From positions 124,001 to 188,000 of the forward strand of contig CAZRCG010000001.1 of the NCBI GenBank assembly GCA_964598565.1: a DNA stretch of 64,000 nucleotides. The letters are read 5' to 3'. The notes beneath the pieces are model-generated. The model was not told where the DNA came from, did no database searches, and saw only the letters and a list, made by a program, of their open reading frames with translations. The translations under genes and the position numbers were made by a program. The DNA is from CAZRCG01 sp964598565. Lineage in GTDB: Bacteria > Bdellovibrionota > UBA2394. The number at the start of each line of letters is the position of its first letter. Positions within the stretch are counted from its first letter, which is position 1. Shown piece by piece: positions 17,334 to 26,185 of this stretch.

Positions 17334-18068
17334 TCAAATCGATACCTTTTGTGCATCCGCAGGCAACGCAGTCTTTTCTGTTTCGCTTTTAAATTCTTCT
17401 GACAAGGTACCTGATTTCATTCTCTGCATGACATGCTTCAGGGCCGACGTATAATGCTCAAGATCATCGATAAGACTATTCGCGCGACCATTTAAATACA
17501 TCGCTATTACTACCGTCGGAATCGCGACCATCAGAGCAAAGGCGGTGGTACACATCGCCATAGCGATACCCTGAGCCAGAATTTGTTCCTTGGATAAACC
17601 TTGAAGATTCTCAGCACCAGCTCCGCTAAACGCCGAGATAAGACCGACGATTGTTGCCAATAGACCAATCAGAATAGATGCGTTGGCTAATCCAGGCAGC
17701 AAAGCGATACGCTCATTAATGCGAGGTATGTGATAGAGGGCTTCCGATTCCATCGCCGACTCGATCTCTTGAATGGCTCTATCTTTATTGGCAACCCCAG
17801 CACCTAAGACATGGGCTAAAGGTACACTCGGGTACTGTCGGCATACTTCAAGCGCCCGACGATCATCATTCGCCGCGAGGTATTTCTTCACCTCGTTAAA
17901 AAGACGCCGCCCGTCGATAGAAAATCGATAGCGAAGCGCGAACAACTTTTCAATGATGATCACGCTCGATATAACGCTTATCAGCAAAACAGCATACATG
18001 AAGATACCGCCCGCTTCAAACATTTGTGCAAAATCTAAGTTATGAAGATTAATCGTCTGCCCCTGCAT
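17334..18068 (-). CDS. MotA/TolQ/ExbB-type motor protein (AglR-like)
   Basis: A 244-residue inner-membrane protein with three membrane helices: about 15-38 (GGIFMYAVLLISVISSVIII), 125-150 (ILIGLLATIVGLISAFSGA) and 165-190 (AFALMVAIPTVVIAMYL), the TolQ/ExbB topology. The polar residues in helices 2 and 3 match the ion path of the family. With the two ExbD-like genes it should form a proton- or sodium-driven motor. Start ATG 18068 has AAAGGA upstream. It opens a leftward run of ten genes. The charged C-terminal tail (KSETEKTALPADAQK) is cytoplasmic. Confidence 0.88.
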   Translation of the reverse strand: MQGQTINLHNLDFAQMFEAGGIFMYAVLLISVISSVIIIEKLFALRYRFSIDGRRLFNEVKKYLAANDDRRALEVCRQYPSVPLAHVLGAGVANKDRAIQEIESAMESEALYHIPRINERIALLPGLANASILIGLLATIVGLISAFSGAGAENLQGLSKEQILAQGIAMAMCTTAFALMVAIPTVVIAMYLNGRANSLIDDLEHYTSALKHVMQRMKSGTLSEEFKSETEKTALPADAQKVSI

Positions 18069-18177
18069 ATTATAGAGTTCCTTTCCTCTAGCATGTCAGT
18101 GCTTCAAGATCTGTTCCAGGGGGTCAGGATAAATGGTCTTTTCGGTAACTTATCTGAATTGAAGGTAACAAAAGTTC

Positions 18178-18194
18178 GCGACACTTTTTGTCGC
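18178..18194 (-). terminator. Small hairpin between HAMP-like gene and ExbB-like gene (weak terminator candidate)
   Basis: GCGACA and TGTCGC flank a 5-base loop. Read on the minus strand it lies 60 bases after the HAMP-like stop and is followed by a loose T-rich stretch (CTTTTGTT), so it may end that transcript before the motor operon. The stem is short and the T-run imperfect. Confidence 0.3.
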
Positions 18195-18253
18195 TGAAAA
18201 AATGTCCGAAATTGCCCCACTCATGCCCGTCATTTGAAGCTCAAGGTCAGCAA

Positions 18254-18733
18254 TTATTTCGTAGGACGATGTTCCTCGAGAAAGCGGTTCAGAGTCTCTG
18301 CGAGTTCATGAAACGCATCTGACTTTCGTAGGGTGATAGGCGATGGCCACTCTTTGGCATCTAACGCTTTTTCCAAAGTCTTGTTGATCTTGTAAATGGG
18401 CCCCGTCAATCGGTGACTGTAAATCAACAAGTAAGCCCACATCAAAAAGCAATACAGCGAGACGGCTAAACCGTAACCGAAAGCAAGATTCCGCCCCTGA
18501 TCTACCAAGAGTATCTTCGTGAGAAGCTGATCATGAATCGGCAAACTCTCAGCGCGTTCACTTAGGGATGCAAAGTTAAAAAGAAAAATAAATGTCATTA
18601 CAGCCATAAACGCAAAAAAGTAGATAGCGAAGGTAGTTGCCAAACGTAGCTGCACTTGACTATGAGTAAGAAACCTTAAGCGCCTAAAGAAGTTCTTCAT
18701 CTTCTTTAATGATAACTGCCGACCTGTTAGCAT
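18254..18733 (-). CDS. Two-helix membrane protein with HAMP-like region
   Basis: A 159-residue inner-membrane protein with helices at about 30-52 (TTFAIYFFAFMAVMTFIFLF) and 92-112 (LAFGYGLAVSLYCFLMWAYL), then a HAMP-like segment (YSHRLTGPIYKINKTLEKAL) and an amphipathic end (AFHELAETLNRFLEEH). This is a sensor core without an output domain, as seen in several small bacterial HAMP proteins. Start uncertain: ATG 18733 or ATG 18700 (MKNFFRRLRF). The gene is divergent from the EEP gene, with 11 bases between the starts. Confidence 0.65.
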   Translation of the reverse strand: MLTGRQLSLKKMKNFFRRLRFLTHSQVQLRLATTFAIYFFAFMAVMTFIFLFNFASLSERAESLPIHDQLLTKILLVDQGRNLAFGYGLAVSLYCFLMWAYLLIYSHRLTGPIYKINKTLEKALDAKEWPSPITLRKSDAFHELAETLNRFLEEHRPTK

Positions 18734-18744
18734 GAAAGTCCGTA

Positions 18745-19500
18745 ATGTCCAAAACTAGACTTAAGATATTGACCCTCAATCTTCACAAAGGCTTCAGTGC
18801 TTTGACGGGCCATTATACGTTACCCATCTTGAAAGAATCATTGCGTCATAGCGGCGCTGATTTGGTCTTTCTTCAGGAGGTCCTGGGAGAATCTCATCTT
18901 CGTGTGCCCATGGAACATTCATTTTCTGGCGCATCGCAATATGAGTTTTTGGCTGATAAGATTTGGTCCGACTACGCGTACGGAAAAAATGCGGTATATC
19001 CTTCAGGACATCATGGAAATGCCATTCTTTCTCGCTATCCCATTCAGAACCAGCAACAAGTCAATATCAGCACCTATGCGTTGGAGCAGCGAGGGATCCT
19101 TCATTGCAGTATCCAGCTGCCAGAAGTCCCTGAGCCACTGCATACGCTTTGCGTTCATTTGGGCCTCTTTGGTTTTCATCGCCGCCAGCAGTACGAAATG
19201 ATTTGTTCTTATATCAACAATAATATTCCTGCCGAGTGCCCTCTGATCGTCGCGGGTGATCTCAACGATTGGGCCAATAGAGCCGACAGACTTTTGAGAG
19301 AAAAACTTAAACTCGTAGACGCATTTTATTCGTGCCATCATAAAGTGGCCCGAACCTTTCCTATCTATTTGCCGTTTCTTCCTCTTGATCGTATCTATGT
19401 GCGTCGACTCAAGCCTTTAGCGGCCTCGTTGCGGCGTGAACCAGAATGGCAGACATTGTCCGATCATCTGGCCTTGGAAGCAGAAGTACAATTTACTTGA
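18745..19500 (+). CDS. Endonuclease/exonuclease/phosphatase (EEP) family protein, YbhP-like
   Basis: A 251-residue cytoplasmic Mg-dependent phosphohydrolase-fold protein. Motifs in order: LTLNLHKG (residues 9-16), LVFLQEVLG (about 40-48), GNAILSRYPI (about 92-101), LCVHLGLF (about 134-141), VAGDLNDW (about 171-178) and LSDHLALEAE near the end. It stands just before a ClsB-type cardiolipin synthase gene, as ybhP does before clsB in E. coli, which suggests a role in phospholipid or membrane metabolism. The substrate is unknown. Confidence 0.85.
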   Translation: MSKTRLKILTLNLHKGFSALTGHYTLPILKESLRHSGADLVFLQEVLGESHLRVPMEHSFSGASQYEFLADKIWSDYAYGKNAVYPSGHHGNAILSRYPIQNQQQVNISTYALEQRGILHCSIQLPEVPEPLHTLCVHLGLFGFHRRQQYEMICSYINNNIPAECPLIVAGDLNDWANRADRLLREKLKLVDAFYSCHHKVARTFPIYLPFLPLDRIYVRRLKPLAASLRREPEWQTLSDHLALEAEVQFT

Positions 19501-19508
19501 AATACGCT

Positions 19509-20639
19509 ATGGACCAGAACAAATTTAAACTCCTTAGTGATGGCCAGCAGTTCTTTGACGAGGTTATTCGCTCAGTTGATGAAGCAGTATCTGAGGTATA
19601 CCTAGAAACCTATATTTTGGCTGTAGATCGTTCATCGGCTCAAGTTATCGAAGCTCTGCTACGTGCTCGCCGACGGAACGTCACCGTGAGGGTTCTGATC
19701 GACGGTGTAGGCTGCTCGGCCCTCGACGAAGCCCATCTTAAACTCTGGAGAAATCAGGGTCTTTCCATTCATCTCTTTCGCCCTTTACACAAATGGTACC
19801 ACCTTAAACAACTAGTCTTCAGACGTCTGCATCGAAAGGTCATCGTGATCGATAAAAATATCGCCTTTGTAGGGGGGATGAATATTCACGACGAACAAAA
19901 GGCGCAGTTCGACTTCACGCTGCGCATTGAAGGACCTCTGGCTAAGCAGATACATCGATATGTTATCACCTTTTATTTTCGGGTCAGTGCTCAGTGGTTT
20001 AAATATTTGAGAACCATGACCGATCAACCGCTTCTAAGAAACATTCGTTCACCGAGGCCTCCACGGCATTTCATTGTTCGTGATAACATCGTTCACAGAA
20101 ATCAGATTGAAGAAGCCTATGTAAATGCCATTCAGAATGCTGAGAAAGAGATTCTAATTGCCAACGCGTATTTTTTTCCTCGGCGTCGATTCAGAAGAGC
20201 GCTTGTCGAGGCCATCTCTCGAGGCGTTTCCGTCACTCTTCTTCTGCAGGGAAAAACGGATGTTCGACTTATGAAGTGGGCCTCTCAAAGTTTATATCTG
20301 TCTCTCTTAAAACAGGGGGTTCGCATCTTCGAATATGAACGAATGGTTCTTCACGCTAAAACGGCCGTCATAGACCGATCATGGCTTACGGTCGGATCCG
20401 CAAATCTTGATTTGTTTTCGCTGTTTCTCAATTTGGAAGCGAATATAGCTCTTCATGATACCTCACTGGCAAATCAACTGCATGCACAGCTAAGCCAGGC
20501 CATCGCCGAAGATTCTCGCGAGATTGTCATTAATGATTTGTCAATTACTTCTCGATGGCAGCACCTTTTAGCACGCATTAGCCTTTGGATTCTGCGACTT
20601 GTTCACTCTCTTGCTGGTCGCCATGCCGATGAAGAATAG
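19509..20639 (+). CDS. clsB: Cardiolipin synthase-type phospholipase D protein (ClsB-like)
   Basis: Membrane-associated transferase expected to join phospholipid headgroups to form cardiolipin. With ATG 19509 it has 376 residues and two HKD motifs: H108-R-K110 to D115 (HRKVIVIDKNIAFVGGMN) and H282-A-K284 to D289 (HAKTAVIDRSWLTVGSANLD). No long N-terminal membrane helices are present, which fits ClsB more than ClsA. It follows the EEP gene by 8 bases, the same order as ybhP-clsB. The frame is open upstream to 19446, but this would overlap the EEP gene. Confidence 0.88.
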   Translation: MDQNKFKLLSDGQQFFDEVIRSVDEAVSEVYLETYILAVDRSSAQVIEALLRARRRNVTVRVLIDGVGCSALDEAHLKLWRNQGLSIHLFRPLHKWYHLKQLVFRRLHRKVIVIDKNIAFVGGMNIHDEQKAQFDFTLRIEGPLAKQIHRYVITFYFRVSAQWFKYLRTMTDQPLLRNIRSPRPPRHFIVRDNIVHRNQIEEAYVNAIQNAEKEILIANAYFFPRRRFRRALVEAISRGVSVTLLLQGKTDVRLMKWASQSLYLSLLKQGVRIFEYERMVLHAKTAVIDRSWLTVGSANLDLFSLFLNLEANIALHDTSLANQLHAQLSQAIAEDSREIVINDLSITSRWQHLLARISLWILRLVHSLAGRHADEE

Positions 20640-20686
20640 CCCCATGATTGACCCTCCTACGGTCGCGTATGCTACAACTAAAAGCT

Positions 20687-21670
20687 ATGACATCATCGAA
20701 TCAGCCCTCCACTCATGCCTCTCCTTCCCCTAAAATTGCTTTTGTATTTCCGGGACAGGGGTCTCAATCTGTCGGCATGGGATTTAACCTTCTCGATCGA
20801 TATCCTGATTTTGAAACTTTATTGCTTGAGACCTTGAGAGAAGCAGATGGTGTTTTAGGATTTTCTCTTTCACGCTTACTTCAAGAAGGTCCAGCGGCTG
20901 ATTTGCAATTGACAGAAAATACACAGCCGGCCTTGCTTGCCGTTAGTACAGCCTTGGGTCGCTACCTAAAGCGCCACGGCAAAACCTGCGATCTGGTTCT
21001 AGGGCATTCTCTGGGAGAGTATTCGGCTCTTGTTTTTGCAGAGTCCATTGCGTTTGCAGAGGCTATTCGACTCGTGAGACTTCGCGGCCAGTGGATGTCT
21101 GAGGCTGTGGCTCCTGGAACAGCCGGTATGGCCGCATTGGTCGGAGCCACTGAAGAGTCCGCCCAAAACTTGTGTAAGGCTATTTCAGCTACAGGAGGTA
21201 TTTTAGAAATATCACTGCGTAACGCCCCCCAACAGATTGTTGTCTCGGGTACCAAAGATGCTCTGATGCAAGCTCAAATCATAGCTCGAGACCTTGGTAT
21301 TCGAAAAGTCGTCTTGCTTGATGTCTCGGGGCCCTTTCATTCATCGCTCCTCAAATCTGCGGCAGACAAGATGCGGCGCGAATTGCAGACTACTCCGATT
21401 CAGACACCACGAATTCCCGTGGTTATCAACGTCAGCGCCGCCTCCGTATCAGAGCCAGATCTGATCAGAGCCGCTCTGGCCATACAAGTTTCTCAAACCG
21501 TCTTATGGGAGGCCTCGGTACGACAAGCCTGGAACATGGGAGCCCGAGTGTTTGTGGAGGTGGGGGCATCCCAAGTACTCACCGGCCTCATTCAGAAGAT
21601 ACTCCCCGAGGCAAAGGCCCTTTCTCTTGAGACCCTCAAGGCTGAAAGCCTTATAGAAGACTTATGGTAG
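20687..21670 (+). CDS. fabD: Malonyl-CoA:ACP transacylase
   Basis: Transfers malonyl from CoA to acyl-carrier protein for fatty-acid synthesis. Motifs: FPGQGSQSVGMG near the N terminus, the nucleophile in LGHSLGEYSALV (Ser108 from ATG 20687), and the catalytic histidine in GPFHSSLL. With ATG 20687 it is 327 residues, slightly longer than the roughly 310 of typical FabD because of an 18-residue serine/proline-rich lead. ATG 20669 and TTG 20648 are alternatives; none has a clear ribosome site. No other fab genes are beside it. Confidence 0.92.
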   Translation: MTSSNQPSTHASPSPKIAFVFPGQGSQSVGMGFNLLDRYPDFETLLLETLREADGVLGFSLSRLLQEGPAADLQLTENTQPALLAVSTALGRYLKRHGKTCDLVLGHSLGEYSALVFAESIAFAEAIRLVRLRGQWMSEAVAPGTAGMAALVGATEESAQNLCKAISATGGILEISLRNAPQQIVVSGTKDALMQAQIIARDLGIRKVVLLDVSGPFHSSLLKSAADKMRRELQTTPIQTPRIPVVINVSAASVSEPDLIRAALAIQVSQTVLWEASVRQAWNMGARVFVEVGASQVLTGLIQKILPEAKALSLETLKAESLIEDLW

Positions 21671-21756
21671 ACACAAGGGGTATCTAAACCCCATTTCGGT
21701 GCTCGCTAAGAGATCTTTGGCAATTTTCAATAGCATGCTAGATAAATCGGGTTACC

Positions 21757-23127
21757 ATGACTCGCAAAGTTTATATTGATACCTACGGCTGCCAAATGAA
21801 CGAGTATGACTCGCAGCAGATGTTGCAAGTTTTAGCGACAAAGGGCTTTGAGCAAACAAATCGACCAGATGATGCGCAGCTCATTTTGCTCAATTCGTGC
21901 GCCGTTCGAGAGAAGTCAGAGAACAAAGCACTCTCGAGTCTTGGCCGCTATTCTCTCATGAAAAAATCTGACCCTTCCAAAGTCATTGGCTTTGGCGGCT
22001 GTGTTGGACAAACAGAAGGCCCACGCCTCGTGAAACGATTTCCCTTTTTAGATTTTTCATTCGGTACCAATAACTATCGCGATCTGCCAACCCTCATTGA
22101 ACCCTATGAAAGTCTGTGGTCGAATGCGAACAAAAATGCAGATGTAACAAACTTAAACGGTCTAGTTAACACAAAGGGCATAATAGATGAGCGCGATATT
22201 TTGTTGCCAGCATCACGACCGGAGGCAAAGTGTCAGGCATTCATCACAATTACCAATGGCTGTGACAAATTTTGTTCATACTGCATCGTCCCTTTCACTC
22301 GCGGTCGTGAACTGAGCCGATCTCCTGAAGATATTCTTACAGAGGCTGAATCGTTAGTCGCCAGAGGCGTGAAAGAAATTATGTTGCTCGGTCAGAATGT
22401 GAATTCTTATTGGGGCAAAGACTCTCGCGGAGCCTACGTTTCTCTCTATGATCTTCTTAAGCTCTTTCAAGATGAATCCGACAATCGCCTCAAAGGCCTG
22501 CAGCGGTTGCGATATACTACCTCGCATCCCCGAGATTTTGACGAACCCCTGGCGAGAGCCTTTCAAGAGTTTCCTATTTTATGTGAGTATTTACATCTGC
22601 CTTTTCAGTCAGGCAGTGATTCCGTGCTACGAAGGATGCGTCGATTCTATACAGCAGAGTCGTATTTAAAGAAGATCGACATGGTGAAACGTTACTGCCC
22701 CGACATCGCTCTCTCGACTGATATCATTGTAGGATTTCCTGGAGAGACGGATGAAGACTTTAAAGCTACCATGACAATTCTAAAAGCACTCGAGTTCGAC
22801 AATGTTTATGCGTTTAAGTACAGTGTAAGGCCCTATACTCGCTCCGCCGAGTGGCCCGACGATATTGCAGAGTCTGTCAAATCTGAACGAATTGAGGCTC
22901 TTTTCACATTTCAAAAAGAGATGAGTCGCAAAAAATATGCTGAGGATCTCGGCAAGTCTGTGGAAGTCATGCTCGAAGGCCCCTCGAAATCAAAACCAGA
23001 AGTATGGACGGGACGAAGTCGCAAGAATCGCGTGGTTCATATTCCCTTTAGTGCAGAATTTCGAGAAGGCCATATCATGAGGGTGACTATTACAGACGCG
23101 CATACGTCTTGGCTGATGGCCGCGTGA
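21757..23127 (+). CDS. miaB: tRNA-2-methylthio-N6-dimethylallyladenosine synthase
   Basis: Radical-SAM methylthiotransferase that modifies A37 of tRNAs. The 456-residue protein has the N-terminal cluster cysteines at 12 (TYGCQMNEYDS), 48 (LNSCAVREKSENK) and 82 (GGCVGQ), the radical-SAM triad C169-X3-C173-X2-C176 in NGCDKFCSYCIVPFTRGRE, and a C-terminal TRAM domain. SSHPRDF-type spacing (TTSHPRDF) and DIIVGFPGETDEDF support MiaB rather than RimO or MtaB. The next gene starts within or just at its stop codon. Confidence 0.96.
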   Translation: MTRKVYIDTYGCQMNEYDSQQMLQVLATKGFEQTNRPDDAQLILLNSCAVREKSENKALSSLGRYSLMKKSDPSKVIGFGGCVGQTEGPRLVKRFPFLDFSFGTNNYRDLPTLIEPYESLWSNANKNADVTNLNGLVNTKGIIDERDILLPASRPEAKCQAFITITNGCDKFCSYCIVPFTRGRELSRSPEDILTEAESLVARGVKEIMLLGQNVNSYWGKDSRGAYVSLYDLLKLFQDESDNRLKGLQRLRYTTSHPRDFDEPLARAFQEFPILCEYLHLPFQSGSDSVLRRMRRFYTAESYLKKIDMVKRYCPDIALSTDIIVGFPGETDEDFKATMTILKALEFDNVYAFKYSVRPYTRSAEWPDDIAESVKSERIEALFTFQKEMSRKKYAEDLGKSVEVMLEGPSKSKPEVWTGRSRKNRVVHIPFSAEFREGHIMRVTITDAHTSWLMAA

Positions 23128-23540
23128 GTCGAATGTTAAAGATCATTCGTTACTGGCTGCCTGTTTTTTCTGTTGTTGGCATTATTGCATATTGTTCAAG
23201 TCTCACACCCGACGAACTCCCTCAATTCGACTTTCCGCATATCGACAAACTTAAGCATATTATTGCCTACGGTGTTTTAGGATTTTTTATCGCGCGAGCC
23301 CTCAGCGAAGTGTGGCGATATGAGCCTGTTCGAGCTCCCTGGTTACGTATCATTCTAACGACGATGCTTTATGGAAGTCTTTATGGCGCAATCGATGAAT
23401 GGCACCAAAGTTTTACGCCTGGCAGAGTTGTCGAATTCGGCGACATAGTCGCCGATTTTATCGGCTCGCTGCTGGGAGCCTGGCTCGTTAGACCCTATCG
23501 ATTCTGGCTTGCCCGAAAGGTGAATCCCACCTCACAATAG
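23124..23540 (+). CDS. VanZ-like family membrane protein
   Basis: A small membrane protein of about 138 residues with four hydrophobic segments. The family signature is clear: FPHIDKLKHIIAYGVLGFF, then YGSLYGAIDEWHQSFTPGR and VEFGDIVADFIGSLLGAWL. VanZ-like proteins are of uncertain function outside teicoplanin resistance. GTG 23124 forms a GTGA overlap with the miaB stop; ATG 23133 is the other likely start. Co-translation with miaB is expected. Confidence 0.85.
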   Translation: MSRMLKIIRYWLPVFSVVGIIAYCSSLTPDELPQFDFPHIDKLKHIIAYGVLGFFIARALSEVWRYEPVRAPWLRIILTTMLYGSLYGAIDEWHQSFTPGRVVEFGDIVADFIGSLLGAWLVRPYRFWLARKVNPTSQ

Positions 23541-23563
23541 TTTAAGGAGTTTTTAAATTACTT

Positions 23564-23977
23564 ATGGGCAAGTTCTCGTGTCTTGAACACTGTTCGTTAA
23601 CAAAAACATGGTCGCTCGAAGAACGTGCCGCGTTGGCGCATTTTCTGCAGGAAGTTGACATTAAAACTCAAACCGATCTACCTGAACTTCAAGGTTTGAT
23701 GATTTTAGACAGTGCTGAAATGGAAGACTCTGCTTCGTTTAGCTTTGCAAAAGGCGATATCGTAGGATTTTTTGGAATGCTGAAAAATACGAAAGACCTT
23801 ACATCGTTATCTCTTAAAAAACCCGGCACTCTATGGCATCTCAAAACCGACGACTGGTACGAACTTAAAATTGTTTCGCCCGCTGTCGCTCTTCAACTGA
23901 TGGAAGATTATCTGTTTGTTCTACAAGCCAAGGGTTTGGCAAATCCTTCCATAACCGCGGCTCAACTGTTTCATTAA
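23564..23977 (+). CDS. Small protein resembling a degenerate cyclic-nucleotide-binding fold
   Basis: A 137-residue soluble protein. It starts LEHCSLTKTWSLEERAALAH, followed by FLQEVDIKT, has a KGDIVGFFGMLKN turn and a helix LQLMEDYLFVLQAK, which together follow the order of CAP-type cNMP-binding domains (entry helix, beta-roll with G-x-FG, C-terminal helix). The phosphate-binding cassette is not recognisable, so nucleotide binding is doubtful. AAGGAG lies 14 bases upstream of ATG 23564, a long spacing. Its last 113 bases are antisense to the end of lipB. Confidence 0.55.
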   Translation: MGKFSCLEHCSLTKTWSLEERAALAHFLQEVDIKTQTDLPELQGLMILDSAEMEDSASFSFAKGDIVGFFGMLKNTKDLTSLSLKKPGTLWHLKTDDWYELKIVSPAVALQLMEDYLFVLQAKGLANPSITAAQLFH

Positions 23978-24593
23978 ATCGAGTCTCCCACGCCTTCAGA
24001 AACCGATCTCTCGTCATCGTCACTGTCTGATCGACCCCCTGCTCTTTCATGGAAGTCATAATAGATGCCTCAAAATCGCAGGGTCTAATCGCCTGAAAAG
24101 CCGACAAATCATTACACACATTGAGCGCCAGACCATGAAATGAAATCCAGTGGCGAACCGCGATTCCGATACTGGCTATCTTTCGTTTCTTGGGCCCAGC
24201 AGCTTTCGGCTCAATCCAAACGCCCGTCGTTTCCCCTCGTGTTGCCTCGAGACCACTTCTGACAAGCATATCTATCGTGAGATCCTCGAGTCCTCTCAAA
24301 AGATTTCTCAAACCTTTCCAACGATCTTGAACTTTCGTCAAAGGATAAACAACAAGCTGCCCCGGCTGATGAAGTGTAAAATCCCCTCCTCGTTCAATGG
24401 AGAATACAGGAAAACGTCCGGACAAAAGATTGCCTTGTCGTGCACGTCGCCCCGCCGTAACCGCAAGCTCATGCTCGCAAAACAAAAGGGTCTCTGGCAT
24501 TCGATGGCAGTGAATCTCCTCTACGAGATATTTCTGCAATTCCCAAATCTGAGAATACGAAAGGCCTGAATCAACTAAATCAAAAGAGACCAT
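23865..24593 (-). CDS. lipB: Octanoyl-ACP:protein octanoyltransferase
   Basis: Moves octanoyl from ACP to lipoyl domains. The 242-residue protein has VFSIERGGDFTLHQPGQLVVYP (first 20 residues of the motif shown in part as GGDFTLHQPGQLVVYP), the lysine in RKIASIGIAVRHWISFHGLALNV (KIASIGI), and the acyl-accepting cysteine in IRPCDF. A C-terminal tail of about 35 residues goes beyond the catalytic core and is encoded in the 113-base overlap with the convergent gene. It is the last gene of lipA-E2-E3-lipB, 33 bases after lpdA. Confidence 0.93.
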   Translation of the reverse strand: MVSFDLVDSGLSYSQIWELQKYLVEEIHCHRMPETLLFCEHELAVTAGRRARQGNLLSGRFPVFSIERGGDFTLHQPGQLVVYPLTKVQDRWKGLRNLLRGLEDLTIDMLVRSGLEATRGETTGVWIEPKAAGPKKRKIASIGIAVRHWISFHGLALNVCNDLSAFQAIRPCDFEASIMTSMKEQGVDQTVTMTRDRFLKAWETRFNETVEPRLWKDLPNPWLVEQTDNLPSVEERQRAKQF

Positions 24594-24626
24594 CGCCGAT
24601 ACCTTCGTACAGCAGTTGGCTAAATC

Positions 24627-26084
24627 TCACGCGTGGCCCGATCGCGCCACCTCGCCGACCGCTTTTGTGGGTCGCTGATACACGTGAATGGCATGACCAA
24701 AATAAGCATCGGCCGCTTCCATCAAGGCTTCAGGAAATGTGGGATGCGTATGCACCGTGAGTGCTAAATCTTCAACACTGGCGCCCATCTCAATGGCCAA
24801 GGCCGCCTCGGCAATAAGATTTCCTGCATCACGACCAACGATATGAACTCCGAGAAGATCGTTTGTTTTCGCATCGCCGACGATTTTACAAAATCCATCG
24901 GGCGCTTGATTCGCCAGCGCACGCCCAAGCGCCGCAAAGGGAAACTTCGCCACCTTCACATCGAGCCCCTTCGCTTTAGCTTCCGATTCGGTCACACCAA
25001 CCGAGGCAATCTCAGGGTCGGTAAATATCGCGGCAGGAATCACACGATAATCCACCGCCGCGTGAGAATCTCCGGCAATATGAGACGCTGCGACCAAGGC
25101 TTCGTGAGATGCTCGATGGGCAAGCGCTGGACCCGTCGTCACATCTCCGATGGCATAAATATGAGCTTGCTGCGTTTGAAGTGATTTATTGACGGCGACA
25201 AAACCTCGCTCATTGGTTTTTAGACCGGCCTTATCAATGCCGAGGTACTGAGTAAATGGTTTTCGACCCACAGAGACCAAACAGATATCTCCTTCAAACA
25301 GGAGTTCCTTACCATCTTTCGCCTGGCCCTTAACGATAACGCCTTTGCCCTTCGTTTCTGCCGATGCAACTTTAAACTCTGTAAATATCTTAGCCCCCCG
25401 ATGCTCGAGGGATTTTTCTACAACTTTAACAAGATCTATGTCCGTGCCCGGTAGCAATTGGGCCGCATACTCCAGTACGGTTACCTCAGACCCAAGCATC
25501 GAATAAAATGAGCCAAGTTCCAAACCAATGACCCCGCCACCCACTAAAACAAGTCGCTTAGGAATCTCCGGCAGATTCAAAGCCTCCTTGCTGGTAATGA
25601 TTGTTTTGCCGTTTAACTTAAGTCCCGGAAGCGACGCCGACTCTGAGCCACTGGCGATAACAGCCTTCGAGAACTCCAGAGTTTCTTTTTCGCCCCCCTC
25701 GTTCATCGTGACCACCAACGTTTTAGGCGATGAAAATTCGGCAGTCCCCATAAACACCTCAATGCCGTGTCGCTTACAGAGTCCGCCGATACCACTGGTT
25801 AGTTTATGGACAACAGAATTCTTCCAGGTATTGAGCTTTTTGAAATCTATCGATACTTCTCCGACATTAATGCCCATTTCAGACGCGGGCCCCTTGATCG
25901 TTTCATAAAGATGCGCCGCATGAATCAAGGCCTTTGAAGGAATGCAGCCCCAGTTCAAGCAAGTTCCACCGAGAGCATCTCGATCGATGAGAGCTGTCTT
26001 CACACCCAACTGCGCGAGTCGAATGGCGCACACATAGCCTCCTGGGCCTGCCCCTATCACGACCGCATCAAATTTTTTCGCCAT
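24627..26084 (-). CDS. lpdA: Dihydrolipoyl dehydrogenase (E3)
   Basis: FAD disulfide oxidoreductase that reoxidises dihydrolipoyl groups of 2-oxoacid dehydrogenase complexes. 485 residues from ATG 26084: FAD motif VIGAGPGGYVCAIRL (9-23), redox pair C42 and C47 in GGTCLNWGCIPSKAL, NAD-binding GGGVIGLELGSFYSMLG, and the C-terminal active-site HTHPTFPEALMEAA. ATG 26084 has AGAAAGGATATTT directly upstream; the frame is open to 26132 without better support. The E2 gene ends 101 bases upstream in the same direction. Confidence 0.95.
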   Translation of the reverse strand: MAKKFDAVVIGAGPGGYVCAIRLAQLGVKTALIDRDALGGTCLNWGCIPSKALIHAAHLYETIKGPASEMGINVGEVSIDFKKLNTWKNSVVHKLTSGIGGLCKRHGIEVFMGTAEFSSPKTLVVTMNEGGEKETLEFSKAVIASGSESASLPGLKLNGKTIITSKEALNLPEIPKRLVLVGGGVIGLELGSFYSMLGSEVTVLEYAAQLLPGTDIDLVKVVEKSLEHRGAKIFTEFKVASAETKGKGVIVKGQAKDGKELLFEGDICLVSVGRKPFTQYLGIDKAGLKTNERGFVAVNKSLQTQQAHIYAIGDVTTGPALAHRASHEALVAASHIAGDSHAAVDYRVIPAAIFTDPEIASVGVTESEAKAKGLDVKVAKFPFAALGRALANQAPDGFCKIVGDAKTNDLLGVHIVGRDAGNLIAEAALAIEMGASVEDLALTVHTHPTFPEALMEAADAYFGHAIHVYQRPTKAVGEVARSGHA

Positions 26085-26185
26085 AAATATCCTTTCTCTC
26101 ATTCTGTTCTGACACATCGGCTCTTCTGACATAGAGGGTTGCCTTGCGGATTACATAGTTATCACGCGGGGCCCTCTAAAGAGAC

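Noticed and set aside
18069..18074. TATAAT (minus strand) directly before the ExbB-like start
   Set aside because: It touches the ATG at 18068, so transcription would begin inside the gene. The position makes it unlikely to be the promoter.
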